From Candidatus Krumholzibacteriota bacterium (GTDB taxonomy: Bacteria; Krumholzibacteriota; Krumholzibacteriia; Krumholzibacteriales; WJIX01), in contig JAXHNR010000001.1 of assembly GCA_034520215.1 (NCBI GenBank), positions 1,106,560 through 1,170,559 on the forward strand: a DNA stretch of 64,000 nucleotides, read 5' to 3'. Below the pieces are notes generated by a model. That model made no database searches and had not been told where the DNA came from. It worked only from the letters and a program-made list of their open reading frames with translations. Below are positions 36,009 through 46,421 of this stretch, in pieces. The first letter of the stretch is position 1; each line of letters opens with the position of its first letter. A program made the position numbers and the translations under genes.

Positions 36009-37177
36009 TCTCCGGAACAAATCTCCCGTAAATCACTTTTTCTGAATACCATTTTCATGCTGACAGCATAAAGCTCTATACTTTCCGGAAACAATTCATG
36101 CGTCTTAAACCAGTCCTTCTCAGTAGTAAGATAACAGGCGCCTTTACCGGCTTCTGTTATCATAGATTCAATATCATCCTTATTGTAACGATAGTGATCT
36201 GAATATCTGAAGGAAGCCGAGGGGATTGAAATCTCATTTGACACCATATCTTCAAATGAAGCGTGAAAAGCGATTCCTGAATATAGAACGAGTCTTCTTT
36301 GCTTTAGCTTCCAGGGACTGATTCTTTGTCCGTTACGTCCGTAAAGACAGCAAAATTCGTGTCTTGAGAAATATACTCTCTTTCCTCGAATTAACCCTGA
36401 TACCTCAGGCGGGACTTCCTCCCCTTCCGCTCTGGTAAATATTATCAGATCCGCTCTTTTGACAGCTTCAGGTTTTTCCCTGAGCGATCCCAGCGGGAGT
36501 ACTCTTCCTCCGTCAAACGGGAGTTTGTAATCAAGAAGCAGTATATTCTTATCCTTCTTCAGAGATTTATTTTGATAAGCGTCGTCTAGAAGTATATCTG
36601 TCGGATTAAGTAATTTATCGGCTAATTCAGCTCCTCTGGCTCTATTGAAGTCAATTACAACGGATATACCAAGTTGTTTGTATATAGAAACTTCGTCTCC
36701 GAATCTCCTGGCGAAGAGTCTATCACTTAGGATGCTTTCCCTCTCATCGGCAAAATCAGCTTCCGTAAGATAATCACCTTCTCTACAATTGAGGTTTATA
36801 CCCTTTGATATTACAATAGGTCTTTTCACTTTCTCGGCAAGGCTGCCATATCCCCTTGTAATAACAACCGGCATGCCGTCATTTCTCTTTATTTCCTCAG
36901 CTATGGCGATAACGCAGGGCGTTTTGCCGCCTCCCCCCACGACGATATTGCCGACAGAAATAACACGTGAAGAAAGATCTTTGACTTTGGAAACCTCATT
37001 CTTTCTTTTTAATAATCCAGTTTGGTTGTCATTAAATTGCCATTTTATTTTAAGCCATGAGATAAAAAAAAGGGACAAAAGAAACCTGAGCGGCAGAAAT
37101 ACGATCCAAAAACCTTTCCCCATGAACATCTTTTCAGCAATCGAGTATCTTTCATGAATTTTCATGAGGCCACACAT
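36005..37177 (-). CDS. lpxK: Tetraacyldisaccharide 4'-kinase
   Basis: 390 residues. Phosphorylates the 4' position of the lipid A precursor. An N-terminal membrane-proximal helix (WIVFLPLRFLLSLFFISWL) is followed by the P-loop VGNIVVGGGGKTP (~75-87). The late motif LTTEKDWFKTHEL is characteristic. Two nearby starts exist: ATG 37177 (AAAGGATCGG just before it) and ATG 37165; both overlap the upstream acyltransferase gene (ends 37152). Last gene of the lpx cluster, converging on alr with a 4-bp overlap. Confidence 0.92.
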   Translation of the reverse strand: MCGLMKIHERYSIAEKMFMGKGFWIVFLPLRFLLSLFFISWLKIKWQFNDNQTGLLKRKNEVSKVKDLSSRVISVGNIVVGGGGKTPCVIAIAEEIKRNDGMPVVITRGYGSLAEKVKRPIVISKGINLNCREGDYLTEADFADERESILSDRLFARRFGDEVSIYKQLGISVVIDFNRARGAELADKLLNPTDILLDDAYQNKSLKKDKNILLLDYKLPFDGGRVLPLGSLREKPEAVKRADLIIFTRAEGEEVPPEVSGLIRGKRVYFSRHEFCCLYGRNGQRISPWKLKQRRLVLYSGIAFHASFEDMVSNEISIPSASFRYSDHYRYNKDDIESMITEAGKGACYLTTEKDWFKTHELFPESIELYAVSMKMVFRKSDLREICSGD

Positions 37178-37835
37178 CCGATCCTTTATGCCCGGCTTTT
37201 CTATCCAGAGAAGATGTCATTTCATTTAATCTGTCCTGAATTAGTATTCTTTTTTTCTCACGTTCTTCACTTCCCGCTCCCTGCCCCACAACGACCGGTT
37301 CCCCGTAAGAAACAATAACTTCAGTAAATGGAAATGGTAACTGAAATTTATCCCATGAATTAAACAAAATTCTCCTCCGTGCTGTACTTGAAATAGGTAT
37401 TACTGCACTTCCGGTCATTCTGCTTATCTCGACAGCGCCCTGTTGGACTACACCCTTTGGGCCGGTAGGTCCGTCAACGGTCAGACCAACATCCAGACCA
37501 CGCTTTAAAACAGATACGAGCTGACGTATCGCGCCTGCTCCGCCTCTTGTAGTTGACCCCTTAAGATGACCATATTGAAGCCATCTTATCGTTCTTCCCA
37601 TCAAATCCCCGTCTGAGTGTTGTGAAGCCAACACCTGAATATTTTCTCCCCTGTGCGTGTAGCTCAATACAAGAAGCCGGCTGTGCCAGAAAGAAAATAT
37701 CACGTTACCGGAGAGCTCTCTCGCTCTCCTTAGATTATCCTGTCCCTCAAACCTGAATCTCCAGGTGAACCCCAACAGACGGATGAAGATTGCACCGAGG
37801 AAACTCATTATTCCCGGATGTATTCTAACTTTCAT
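37152..37835 (-). CDS. Lysophospholipid acyltransferase family protein (DUF374)
   Basis: 227 residues. The DUF374 type of LPLAT: FSFWHSRLLVL (the H-x-x-x-x-D-like box near residue 50), ASQHSDGDLMG, TVDGPTGPKG and the T-G-S-A-V-I-P motif. A hydrophobic N-terminal helix anchors it. In organisms with lpx clusters of this kind such genes often act as late (LpxL/M-equivalent) acyltransferases of lipid A; no separate lpxL is seen here, so that role is plausible but inferred. It lies between lpxB and lpxK. Confidence 0.85.
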   Translation of the reverse strand: MKVRIHPGIMSFLGAIFIRLLGFTWRFRFEGQDNLRRARELSGNVIFSFWHSRLLVLSYTHRGENIQVLASQHSDGDLMGRTIRWLQYGHLKGSTTRGGAGAIRQLVSVLKRGLDVGLTVDGPTGPKGVVQQGAVEISRMTGSAVIPISSTARRRILFNSWDKFQLPFPFTEVIVSYGEPVVVGQGAGSEEREKKRILIQDRLNEMTSSLDRKAGHKGSDVWPHENS

Positions 37836-37901
37836 AAACTTCCCTTAAAAAATATATCTATCACAGATTCCGGTAAGCCCCTATCCCGAAACAATTGCCT
37901 T

Positions 37902-39053
37902 TTAATAAAATGCCCTTCTTGTTTTTTTAGCTTCTATATTCTCCCCTCTTGCCAATTTAAAAGCCATTTCCGCCACATCGCTCAATTTACCCCCGCCTTT
38001 GAGTTTTTCTCTAATATTCAGCAGTTCTCCCGAAACCTTTCTGTACCTATCCGCGTCAGTTAAAAGGTCCAGAGCTTCGGTAGCAATATTTTCGCCATCG
38101 GCTCGACCCTGTATCATTTCCGGCACTATCATTCTTCCGGCGAGAACATTCGGCAAAGCTACGTATGGAATCTGTATAAGAATTTTTCCTAGCAGATAGT
38201 TAAACACGGATGTTTTATAGATAGTAATCATAGGTGTCCCAGAAATAGCAGTCTGAAGAGTAACCGTGCCGGATGCGGCTAGAACAAGAGTTACTTCTTT
38301 TAACTTGGTAAGGCCTTTTCTTGATACTTTAATGTAGGGATAAATATCGGCCGGGATTTCAATATCGTTCTCCTTTATCATAGGAGCAAGTCCCAATATG
38401 AAACTGGCGGAGGGAAATTTTTTGTGAATATTTCGTGCTCCTTCGAGTATTGGAGGCAGTATTCTCTTAACCTCCTGCAATCGGCTGCCGGGAAATAAAA
38501 GTACCTTAAAATCCTTTTGGTCCTCGGGTAATTCCTTTTTACCCCCGGGGTGAGCAATTTCTTCGAGAGCGGGATGCCGCGCGAAATAAACAGGAATCCG
38601 TGCATCTTCATAGAGACGCTTTTCAAAGGGTAATATTACCGTCATAAGGTCTATATTCCCCTTCATCTTTTTTATACGCCATTTTCCCCAAGCCCAAACC
38701 TGGGGGCTTATAAAGTACAAAACAGGTACGCCTCTTCGGTGAGCAAACTTAGCCAATCTTAAATTCATCCCCGGATAATCGACCGGGATAAACAGATCAA
38801 TATTTCCTTTTTCTATGACCGCTTTTAGTTTTCTCTCAAGGGAAATTATCCCGGGAAGACCGGATATTATTTCTGAAAAACCCATAAGAGCGTATCGTTC
38901 CATGGGAAAGGAAACTTCCGCTCCCGCACGCCTGAGTTTTTCTCCTCCAAGCGCGATAATACGACAATTATTTTCAATTTTTTTAAGTTCTGAAACAAGG
39001 AGTCCAGCGTGATATTCCCCACTCGTTTCACCACAGGTAAGAAGAATATTCAT
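37902..39053 (-). CDS. lpxB: Lipid-A-disaccharide synthase
   Basis: Condenses UDP-diacylglucosamine with lipid X. The N-terminus MNILLTCGETSGEYHAG holds the family's G-E-T-S-G-E/D motif; then PVDYPGMNLRLA, ISPQVWAWGKWR and LFPGSRLQEVKR, all standard for LpxB, and GTVTLQTA near 280. The start is set at ATG 39053; an upstream TTG (39065) overlaps the Gfo/Idh stop by four bases and is the alternative. About 383 residues, normal length. Confidence 0.94.
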   Translation of the reverse strand: MNILLTCGETSGEYHAGLLVSELKKIENNCRIIALGGEKLRRAGAEVSFPMERYALMGFSEIISGLPGIISLERKLKAVIEKGNIDLFIPVDYPGMNLRLAKFAHRRGVPVLYFISPQVWAWGKWRIKKMKGNIDLMTVILPFEKRLYEDARIPVYFARHPALEEIAHPGGKKELPEDQKDFKVLLFPGSRLQEVKRILPPILEGARNIHKKFPSASFILGLAPMIKENDIEIPADIYPYIKVSRKGLTKLKEVTLVLAASGTVTLQTAISGTPMITIYKTSVFNYLLGKILIQIPYVALPNVLAGRMIVPEMIQGRADGENIATEALDLLTDADRYRKVSGELLNIREKLKGGGKLSDVAEMAFKLARGENIEAKKTRRAFY

Positions 39054-39061
39054 GATCTCAC

Positions 39062-40030
39062 TCAACCAATTTTTATACCTTCGATTATTTTTTCCGCTAC
39101 TTTCAGGGCTTTTACCGCCTGTGCCGCTGTGACAACAACATCTGTGCTGTTTCTCACCGCGCTGATAAATGAATAAATCTCTTTTTTCAAGGGCTCTTCC
39201 ATATCAACATCAACACGTAGAGGATCTATAAACGATGTGGGGTCTTCCGATACTGTATTAAAATCAATTCCATCCGCTTTACGAAATGCTTTCACCTCTT
39301 TCTTTCTAAAATCAGCTGAAAGATACAGATTTTCCTGGAAGAACCGTATTTTTCGAAACGGCTCCGGTGAAATTCTGCTGGCTGTAATATTCGCCACGCA
39401 ACCACCCTCGAACTCAAGCCTTGCATTTACAATATCCGCGTATTCAGTTATCACCCCGGCTCCCGAGGACCGTGTTTCAACCAATTCATCATTACCCAGA
39501 ATTGTGAGTATAATATCAATATCGTGTATCATTAGATCGACAATAACCGACACGTCTGTTCCTCTGGGAGTAAATGTCCCCAACCTGTGACATTCTATAA
39601 ACATCGGGTTTCTGATCAGAGGAAAAATCGATTCAAACACTCCATTGAATCTCTCAATGTGTCCAACCTGCAAGATTCTATTTTTCTCTTTCGCTTTATC
39701 AACAAGTTTCTCTCCATCTCTCCAATCTGAAACGATAGGTTTTTCCACCAGAACATCCACTCCGCTATCTAGAGCTTTAGAGACAATATCAAAATGAGTA
39801 GTAGCGGGAGTGCAGACACTCACTATATCACATTCTTTGAACAATTGACTTACAGAAGAGGAAAATTCCGCGTTGTACTTGACGGCGGTTTTCTTGGCTC
39901 TTTCGCGATCAATATCATATAGGTATACAGAATCTATATCATTACAGCCTGAATATATTCTAACGTGGTTTTTCCCCAGATTCCCGGTACCAATTACACC
40001 TGCTTTAAGTCTACTGTTTGAAAGACTCAA
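39062..40030 (-). CDS. Gfo/Idh/MocA family oxidoreductase in the lpx cluster
   Basis: 322 residues. Rossmann NAD(P) site GVIGTGNLGKNHVRIY (residues 11-26), the family's LVEKPIV near 94, and a C-terminal Gfo/Idh substrate domain (MIHDIDIIL near 169). Its position between lpxA and lpxB is where gnnA, a UDP-GlcNAc 3-dehydrogenase for amide-linked lipid A, lies in Acidithiobacillus; but the partner aminotransferase gnnB is absent here. Other UDP-sugar dehydrogenations are equally possible. It abuts lpxA (31 nt) and lpxB (overlap). Confidence 0.85.
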   Translation of the reverse strand: MSLSNSRLKAGVIGTGNLGKNHVRIYSGCNDIDSVYLYDIDRERAKKTAVKYNAEFSSSVSQLFKECDIVSVCTPATTHFDIVSKALDSGVDVLVEKPIVSDWRDGEKLVDKAKEKNRILQVGHIERFNGVFESIFPLIRNPMFIECHRLGTFTPRGTDVSVIVDLMIHDIDIILTILGNDELVETRSSGAGVITEYADIVNARLEFEGGCVANITASRISPEPFRKIRFFQENLYLSADFRKKEVKAFRKADGIDFNTVSEDPTSFIDPLRVDVDMEEPLKKEIYSFISAVRNSTDVVVTAAQAVKALKVAEKIIEGIKIG

Positions 40031-40060
40031 TTGAACCCCCGGATTGTCTAGAAAGATATA

Positions 40061-40837
40061 TTATTTAGTGATTCCCCGCCGGCTGCTGGCGATAAAATCC
40101 ACAATCATCTTAGTTTCAGTAGTTTGAGCAAGGTCATTATTTATTTTATCGATTGCCTGGGAAACATTAAGTCCATTCCTATAGAGAATGTTATAAGCTC
40201 TTTTTATGACTTCTCTCTGTTTTGATGTAAAACCCCTTCGCTGAAGGCCTATGCTATTTATGCCGTTGACCTTAGGCGGAATACCAGCAGCCTTCACAAA
40301 CGGAGGAATATCCTTTGATATTCTAGTGCCTCCTCCCACGAAGGCGTGCGCTCCTATCGAGACGAACTGATGTACCGGTACCATTCCTCCTATTATAACA
40401 TGTTCGTAAAGTTTAATATGGCCAGCCAGATTTACGGCATTTGCAAGAATTACGTTGTCTGAGAGAATGCAATTATGCGCTATATGAACATATGCCATCA
40501 AAAGACAGTTATTGCCGACAACAGTACTTTCACCCTCTTCTGTGGCGCTGTTTATTGTAACATATTCACGGATCGTGTTGTTATCTCCTACCTTTACATA
40601 ACTTTTTTCACCCGCGTATTTTAGGTCCTGAGGTTGCGTACCGATCGAAGCACCGTGAAATATTTCATTATTTCTTCCTATCTCCGTGTTGCCGCTCAAA
40701 AGAACATTACTGCCTATCTTAGTATCCTTACCAACACGAACGTTCTCTTCTATTAAAGAAAAAGGCCCCACACTGACATCTTTATCCAGTACAGCTCCCT
40801 CCTTTACTATCGCCATCTTATCTATATATACTGCCAT
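40061..40837 (-). CDS. lpxA: UDP-N-acetylglucosamine O-acyltransferase
   Basis: 258 residues. First lipid A enzyme, transferring a 3-hydroxyacyl chain from ACP. Left-handed beta-helix of hexapeptide repeats (V-x-V-G-x-x-T/N-x-I) covers residues ~5-185, with catalytic-histidine region AYVHIAHNC near 120. The C-terminal helical domain begins with GINSIGLQRRGF and ends normally. Preceded by the lpxC-fabZ fusion (10 nt) and followed by the Gfo/Idh gene. Confidence 0.95.
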   Translation of the reverse strand: MAVYIDKMAIVKEGAVLDKDVSVGPFSLIEENVRVGKDTKIGSNVLLSGNTEIGRNNEIFHGASIGTQPQDLKYAGEKSYVKVGDNNTIREYVTINSATEEGESTVVGNNCLLMAYVHIAHNCILSDNVILANAVNLAGHIKLYEHVIIGGMVPVHQFVSIGAHAFVGGGTRISKDIPPFVKAAGIPPKVNGINSIGLQRRGFTSKQREVIKRAYNILYRNGLNVSQAIDKINNDLAQTTETKMIVDFIASSRRGITK

Positions 40838-40846
40838 TAATACCTC

Positions 40847-42157
40847 TCAACGTTTTATTATCGATGATGTAAGTACCGCTTCAGCCACAAGTTTACCGTC
40901 AACATAGGCTTTACCCTTCATCTTGCAAAATTTCCTTTTAAGTGAAACCATCTCCAGCTCAAAGCGGATTTGATCTCCGGGAGCAACAGGTTTTCTGAAC
41001 TTCGCTTTATCAATGCCAATAAAATATACGAGGTGTTTATCTGGATTATCAACAGAGGAGAGCAGAAGAAAACCTCCAACCTGTGCCATAGCTTCAACGA
41101 TCAAAACGGCGGGCATTATCGGGTGCCCGGGAAAATGACCAATAAAAAAGGGTTCATTTATAGTAACATTTTTAATTCCCACAACCTTCTTGTCATCTTC
41201 AAGTTCCAATATCCTGTCAACAAGCAAAAATGGATACCTGTGAGGCATAATGTCCATTATATCATTTATGTTCCACGACTTATCCTTTTTTGCGTCAGAT
41301 TTTTTCATGCCGGACTTATATGCTTCAGACAATTTTTTGGCGAATTTAAGATTATAGTCATGGCCTGATTTTATTGCTATAATATGAGCTTGCATAGGAG
41401 CGCCGGCAAATACGGTGTCTCCTATAAGATCGAGAATCTTGTGCCGTACGAATTCATCATCGTATCTCAATGGCTTTTCATTTAGAATCTTATTGTCTTC
41501 CACAACAATAGCGTTATCAAGATTCCCACCCTTTATAAGTCCCTGAGATTTCAGTAACTCCACATCGGACATAAGGGCAAATGTCCTCGAAGGCGCAATC
41601 TCTTTTCTGAATACTTCCGGATTGATTTCGAATGAAGCGTACTGCGTACCTATACATGTGCTATTATATTCAATTGTAAAACTGATTCTAAAGCCATTAT
41701 AAGGAAGGGCAATTAATTCAATATCACCCTCCCTGTATGACACAGGTTCTGTTACTTTAAATAAATTTGCAGGAATTCCCTGACTTTTATATCCTATACT
41801 GTCAAATAATTTTACTATCTCCTCGCAACTTCCGTCGGAGGGTTCGGGGGGTTCCACCGCATCCAATTCAACAATCAAGTTATCGATATTAAGACCTGAA
41901 ATCGCGGCCAGAACGTGTTCAACAGTTTGTATTTTATGACCCTCTTTTGATAATGTTGTATTGCGAATATTCTTCCCGGAATAAATAAACTCCGCTTTCG
42001 CCGGGATTTCCACCACGGGATCAAGATCAACTCTTCTGAAGATTATCCCTGTATCCGGGCCAGCCGGGTTAAAGACCATATTAACCTTATTCCCGGTGTG
42101 AAGCCCGATACCGCGGTAGGAAAACGACTTTTTAATCGTCCTCTGTTGACGAACCAC
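40847..42157 (-). CDS. LpxC deacetylase fused to FabZ dehydratase
   Basis: 436 residues. Residues ~1-285 are LpxC, the zinc UDP-3-O-acyl-GlcNAc deacetylase: [11 protein letters not shown] (first zinc histidine), [18 protein letters not shown] (second histidine and aspartate) and SGHDYN (catalytic-site histidine). After a lysine-rich linker, residues ~295-436 are Fab[13 protein letters not shown] with the catalytic His and [20 protein letters not shown] with the Glu. The fusion is known from Bacteroidetes and relatives and couples lipid A and fatty-acid steps. Overlaps lpxD by 26 nt. Confidence 0.96.
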   Translation of the reverse strand: MVRQQRTIKKSFSYRGIGLHTGNKVNMVFNPAGPDTGIIFRRVDLDPVVEIPAKAEFIYSGKNIRNTTLSKEGHKIQTVEHVLAAISGLNIDNLIVELDAVEPPEPSDGSCEEIVKLFDSIGYKSQGIPANLFKVTEPVSYREGDIELIALPYNGFRISFTIEYNSTCIGTQYASFEINPEVFRKEIAPSRTFALMSDVELLKSQGLIKGGNLDNAIVVEDNKILNEKPLRYDDEFVRHKILDLIGDTVFAGAPMQAHIIAIKSGHDYNLKFAKKLSEAYKSGMKKSDAKKDKSWNINDIMDIMPHRYPFLLVDRILELEDDKKVVGIKNVTINEPFFIGHFPGHPIMPAVLIVEAMAQVGGFLLLSSVDNPDKHLVYFIGIDKAKFRKPVAPGDQIRFELEMVSLKRKFCKMKGKAYVDGKLVAEAVLTSSIIKR

Positions 42158-43196
42158 TCTTATATCCTTTCTCGAGTTTTTCGATTTTTTCCTTCAACCT
42201 CCTAAATTCCTTAACTAGAGCCGGAAGACGTGCTGTCGCCGCGTAAATCTTACGTGCCTTCTTATGCTCTCTGGCCGGATAACCTGAAACGCTCGTATCC
42301 TCAGGAATAGATTTGGTTACCCCCCCCTGCGCTCCTACTTTAGCGTTATCTCCTATTTTAATATGTCCTACCAGCCCTGACTGTCCGGCGAGAATCACAT
42401 TTCTTCCTAATTCCGTGCTCCCTGATATGCCCGACTGAGCGGCAACTATACAATTTTCACCAATAACAACATTGTGAGCTACCTGAACCAAATTATCGAT
42501 CTTTGCCCCTTTCCCAATAACGGTCTGGCCTGTTGTTGCCCTGTCAATCGTGCTGTTAGCTCCAATTTCCACATCATCCTCGATTCTTACAATACCTATC
42601 TGCGGAATCTTCTTATGGACACTGCCCTCCTTTGCATATCCGAATCCATCGCTCCCAACTACGGCCCCCGAATGAATAATTACTCTTTTCCCAATACTGC
42701 AGCCTTCACGTATAGTAACGCCGGGATAGATCAGGCAATCGTCTCCAATTTCCACTCCATCCCCTAAATATACGAACGGTAAAATAGTCGTCCTGCTGCC
42801 TACACTCACACCTTTGCCGATGCAGACATTCTTCCCAATATGTATATCCTCTCCAAGTTCAACACTTTCATCAATAGATATTGATTTATCTATCTCTCTT
42901 TTGTATTTCTCAGTGTGGGGAGAATCAAAAAGCTTGACGATCTTTAAGAACGCGAGATAGGGATTCTCTGTTTTTATGAAAGATCCCGAATATTCGTCCG
43001 ATATATCATTTGAAGTAATAATTGCCGATGCTTTAGTGACGCTCAAAAAGGATTCATATTTTGGATTGGCCAGGAATGTTATCTCCCCTTTAGTCGAACT
43101 TTTTATCCCGGATACTCCTGTAATCTCGAGATTATCATCTCCGATGAGCTTTCCGCCTACTATTTCAGCAAGTTCTCCAAGTATAAATGAAGACAT
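42132..43196 (-). CDS. lpxD: UDP-3-O-acylglucosamine N-acyltransferase
   Basis: 354 residues. Adds the amide-linked acyl chain to UDP-3-acyl-GlcN. An N-terminal uridine-binding domain (~1-100, ITFLANPKY) precedes a left-handed beta-helix of hexapeptide repeats (~105-300). GSDGFGYA and the QVAHNVVIG region carry the catalytic histidine. The C-terminus is a basic, coiled-coil-like tail. First lpx gene after the skp-like chaperone, overlapping lpxC-fabZ at its 3' end. Confidence 0.95.
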   Translation of the reverse strand: MSSFILGELAEIVGGKLIGDDNLEITGVSGIKSSTKGEITFLANPKYESFLSVTKASAIITSNDISDEYSGSFIKTENPYLAFLKIVKLFDSPHTEKYKREIDKSISIDESVELGEDIHIGKNVCIGKGVSVGSRTTILPFVYLGDGVEIGDDCLIYPGVTIREGCSIGKRVIIHSGAVVGSDGFGYAKEGSVHKKIPQIGIVRIEDDVEIGANSTIDRATTGQTVIGKGAKIDNLVQVAHNVVIGENCIVAAQSGISGSTELGRNVILAGQSGLVGHIKIGDNAKVGAQGGVTKSIPEDTSVSGYPAREHKKARKIYAATARLPALVKEFRRLKEKIEKLEKGYKSGSSTEDD

Positions 43197-43262
43197 AACT
43201 ATTTTCCGATCAAGTACAGTTTCCTTACGAATTAATTATTAATAAAATTTATCAGCTTACGG

Positions 43263-43805
43263 CTACTGAACAGTTGAATATTCTTTTTTGAGCCTTTCTA
43301 TTGTTTTATCTGTCAGATCAATAGAATCTTTTCCATACAACACGGCACCCTGAGCTGCGTCGAGCACTAATGTATATCCTTCTTCTTCCGCAATCTTTGC
43401 GATCACAGTGTTTATTTTTTCAACGATAGGTTCTGTCAATTCCTTGTTTCTTCTTGCTGCTTCGCCATTGTCTCCAAATATTTCCTGCATATACGCACGA
43501 TATTCTTCAACCTTTTTATTCAGATCAAGCTGTTTCTCCTGAATTTTCGCTTCGCTCAGCATCAATTGCTGAGATTGAATTTCCTCTCTCATCTGTGCTA
43601 TCTCAGCTTCCATCTCTTCAGCCTTCTTCCTCCAGTTCTGTACTTCTTTCTGATAGGTTTCTTCAGCTTCGATGGTTTCACTAAAATTAGCGAATATCTT
43701 CACAGTATCGATATATCCGATTTTGACTTCCTCGGACACGGCCAGACTGGCGGGTACTACTGTGAGCAAATAAACAAAAACTATTACTAATGATAACTTT
43801 TTCAT
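43263..43805 (-). CDS. OmpH/Skp-family periplasmic chaperone
   Basis: 180 residues with a signal peptide (KKLSLVIVFVYLLTVVPASLA). The mature protein starts with the conserved KIGYIDTVKIF, then a long charged coiled coil (~45-125, EEMEAEIAQMREEIQSQQ), and ends with LVLDAAQGAVLYGKDSIDLT, as in OmpH/Skp. It holds unfolded outer-membrane proteins in the periplasm. The position between bamA and lpxD is the classical one. Confidence 0.93.
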   Translation of the reverse strand: MKKLSLVIVFVYLLTVVPASLAVSEEVKIGYIDTVKIFANFSETIEAEETYQKEVQNWRKKAEEMEAEIAQMREEIQSQQLMLSEAKIQEKQLDLNKKVEEYRAYMQEIFGDNGEAARRNKELTEPIVEKINTVIAKIAEEEGYTLVLDAAQGAVLYGKDSIDLTDKTIERLKKEYSTVQ

Positions 43806-43874
43806 AACAACTCTCCTTTCTTTAACCCTTCGTTAATACAATATATCACTTTTAAGAAATTACAAAACAACTTT

Positions 43875-46133
43875 TTAAAAGAATGTCCCAAAATTAAAAT
43901 GCGGTTCCCAACTACCTCCACCCTCTTTGTCAAAACCATAACCGTAATCAAGGCCGAGATTTCCCATACCTGGTATTTCTACCCTTACACCAACGCCAAG
44001 GCCCCTTCTTAAATTAAAGGGATTCGCCTCTCTAAAAGAATTCCATGTATTCCCTGAATCGAAGAATAGAAGGCCGTGGATCTGTCTGGAAAAGGGAAAT
44101 ACTATTTCCTGCGTATATTTTACCATAAACCTTCCTCCGACATAAGGGTCATTGCCCTCCGGAACGACTCTATAGTAATCATATCCCCTTAACGGATAAG
44201 TTCGATTGCCGCCAAGCCTGAACTTTTCAAAATCTTCTACCACGGATCCTCCATAACCGTCAATCAAACCGGCATCAACATCAAGATGGAATGTAAACTT
44301 CCAGAAGAGATTCCTAAACCATGACATACCGGCTTTATACCTGATGAATTTTACATTTCCCAACAGGGGACCTCCGGCAAGCTCAGCGCTTAATCTTGAA
44401 ATCGAACCTTTTGTCGGGTGAAAAGGGTTGTCTGTAGAATTTCTTACAATAGTCAAAGTAGCCGTGCTCTTATTCATTGGCCACTGAACATTTCTAAGAG
44501 TTCCGTAGACAGGATAAGCCTCATCAAAATTAGACAGCTCAACCTGCTCAAACCTGTAACCCAGGAGTATTCTAGTATAATCCAGAACGGGCATGGGGTG
44601 ACCGAGCTGCAGAGAGAACCCCTTTCTTCTGTCTGTATAGTACTGTTGGTGAATTCGATCCTGCACCCAGTTAAAAACAGATACTGACAGTGCTGTCTCA
44701 CTGTTAAATAAATGGGGTTCAGAATACTGGACATTCAAATTCTTCCTGTATTTTCCGAATTCCCAGTTAATACTGACATTCTTCCCTCTTCCGAAGAGAT
44801 TATTTTCAGAAAGTCCTATAAATCCACTTAGTTTGTTTAGTTGTGAAAAACCGAACCCCAGCTTGAAATTTCCCGTTTGTTTTTCTTCAACACTTAAAAG
44901 AAGATTTATATCACCTTCATCATTTATCTTCTTAGGATCAAGTTTAGGCGGCTCCTTGAAATATCCGGATTGAAATACCTCTCTTACACTTCTCTGAACG
45001 TCCTTTAAAACAAAAAGGTCTCCCGGATAAATATCAAGTTCCCTGCGTATGACATTCTCATAGGTTTTTGTGTTGCCGCTTATCTTGATCTCATTTATTC
45101 TTGCCTGCTCATTCTCCTCTATAAGCAATTCAAGATTTATCTTCCGGCCATCCAATGTCTGGGAGGGAGTAATACGGCTCCATATATAACCCTTCTCCCA
45201 ATAGAGACTATTTATCATCATCTGAGTATTTTCAATCATTGCTATCGAGAAGGGCTCGCCCTTTTTAAGCATAATAGATCTACTAATTTTTGAGTCACTT
45301 ATTACATTATTCCCGGACCAGGTAATATCCCCCGCATAAAACTTTCTCCCTTCATCGATTTTGATAAAAATATCTATATGTTCACCGTCATCTCTCTGAA
45401 CTTTTTTGTAGAGCTTTGCTTCAGCCTCGATATAACCCATATCGGCATATTCTTTCTCTATTTTCCCGAGGTCCTCTTCGAATATTTTTGGCTTGAACTC
45501 TCCTCCGCTTATCCATCCCTCTTCGCTTGTTTCGATAATATCCCGCAGTTCATCCGATTCGATCGCCCCGTTTCCAATGAAATCTATATGGGATATCTTA
45601 ACCTTTTCACCTTCGAAAATCCTATATTCTAATTCAACTTTATGTTCTTCTTTGATATTTGATTTTTCCACTCTTGCACGCGCGTTGTTATAGCCCTTCT
45701 CACCGTACATTTCTTCTATCGACATAACATCGCGTGAAATAGCTTCAGGCCTGGCAAACAATCCTTCTCTCAATCTTAATTTTCCCCTTATCTCGCTTGT
45801 TTCAATTTTCTCATTTCCCAGCACACGAATTTTGCTGATTCGAGGATACTCTTCAACCCTCAGAGTTATTACAGCCTCCCCTTCTTCTTCACTGTAAAGC
45901 GCCTCAATATCTGAGAAATTCTTTGTTTGAACCAGTCTCTTAAGGCCTTGTGACACTTTTGCCGCTTCATATTCCTCGCCGGGTTTAAGACCGCAGATTA
46001 GTAGTATCTCTTTCGCGGAAACGTAGACATTCCCTTCAATTTCCACATCTCCTATAACAATTGCCATGGAATTTGAAGAGAAGAAAGAAATCAATATCAA
46101 CGTTACGGCCAATAAGAAACTTGTCTTTTTCAT
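43875..46133 (-). CDS. bamA: Outer-membrane assembly factor BamA
   Basis: 752 residues with a signal peptide (FLLAVTLILISFFSSNSMA). Five POTRA-like domains occupy ~25-345 (each with an I-x-G-N/D-x-x-I/Y pattern), then an Omp85 beta-barrel (~400-752) with FNRG-type motif replaced by FGLG/GFGF strands, FRLGGNRTYPLRGY near 640 and a terminal phenylalanine (FNFGTFF) as used by the Bam signal. It inserts outer-membrane beta-barrels and starts the bamA-skp-lpx operon. Upstream lies a 601-bp gene-free region including repeat element B2. Confidence 0.95.
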   Translation of the reverse strand: MKKTSFLLAVTLILISFFSSNSMAIVIGDVEIEGNVYVSAKEILLICGLKPGEEYEAAKVSQGLKRLVQTKNFSDIEALYSEEEGEAVITLRVEEYPRISKIRVLGNEKIETSEIRGKLRLREGLFARPEAISRDVMSIEEMYGEKGYNNARARVEKSNIKEEHKVELEYRIFEGEKVKISHIDFIGNGAIESDELRDIIETSEEGWISGGEFKPKIFEEDLGKIEKEYADMGYIEAEAKLYKKVQRDDGEHIDIFIKIDEGRKFYAGDITWSGNNVISDSKISRSIMLKKGEPFSIAMIENTQMMINSLYWEKGYIWSRITPSQTLDGRKINLELLIEENEQARINEIKISGNTKTYENVIRRELDIYPGDLFVLKDVQRSVREVFQSGYFKEPPKLDPKKINDEGDINLLLSVEEKQTGNFKLGFGFSQLNKLSGFIGLSENNLFGRGKNVSINWEFGKYRKNLNVQYSEPHLFNSETALSVSVFNWVQDRIHQQYYTDRRKGFSLQLGHPMPVLDYTRILLGYRFEQVELSNFDEAYPVYGTLRNVQWPMNKSTATLTIVRNSTDNPFHPTKGSISRLSAELAGGPLLGNVKFIRYKAGMSWFRNLFWKFTFHLDVDAGLIDGYGGSVVEDFEKFRLGGNRTYPLRGYDYYRVVPEGNDPYVGGRFMVKYTQEIVFPFSRQIHGLLFFDSGNTWNSFREANPFNLRRGLGVGVRVEIPGMGNLGLDYGYGFDKEGGGSWEPHFNFGTFF

Positions 46134-46421
46134 CCAATACCCTTTTACTATTCTAATTTGATGAATCCTACCATATAAGCTCTATACACACAATCAAATG
46201 ATAAAATTTCAGTCAACTAATTTATTATAAATTATTTATAAATTATCGGCGGCACTGCCGCCGTATTCAATATATATACATTAATCGTACATTGTAACCT
46301 TAATAATTTTATACTTATATAGCAAAGTATAGTTCCTGTGTATATTCCCGGCTTTAAAGGAAATTACACTTATGAATTTTACCAAACTACAAGATTGTAA
46401 CTTATTACATAATATTAGAAT
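46134..46421. promoter_or_regulatory. AT-rich upstream region of bamA with a GC-rich palindrome
   Basis: The only GC-rich spot is CGGCGGC-ACT-GCCGCCG at 46247-46263, a 7-bp stem with a 3-nt loop. Around it the sequence is mostly A and T. On the minus strand TTGATT-N16-TATGGT (about 46160-46190) is a possible bamA promoter. The hairpin could be a terminator of the clpC transcript but no clean U-run follows it. Confidence 0.35.

Noticed and set aside
9092-46270. 14-base match CCGCCGTATTCAAT near 9099 and 46257
   Set aside because: Too short, with no shared flank; likely chance or hairpin-associated composition.
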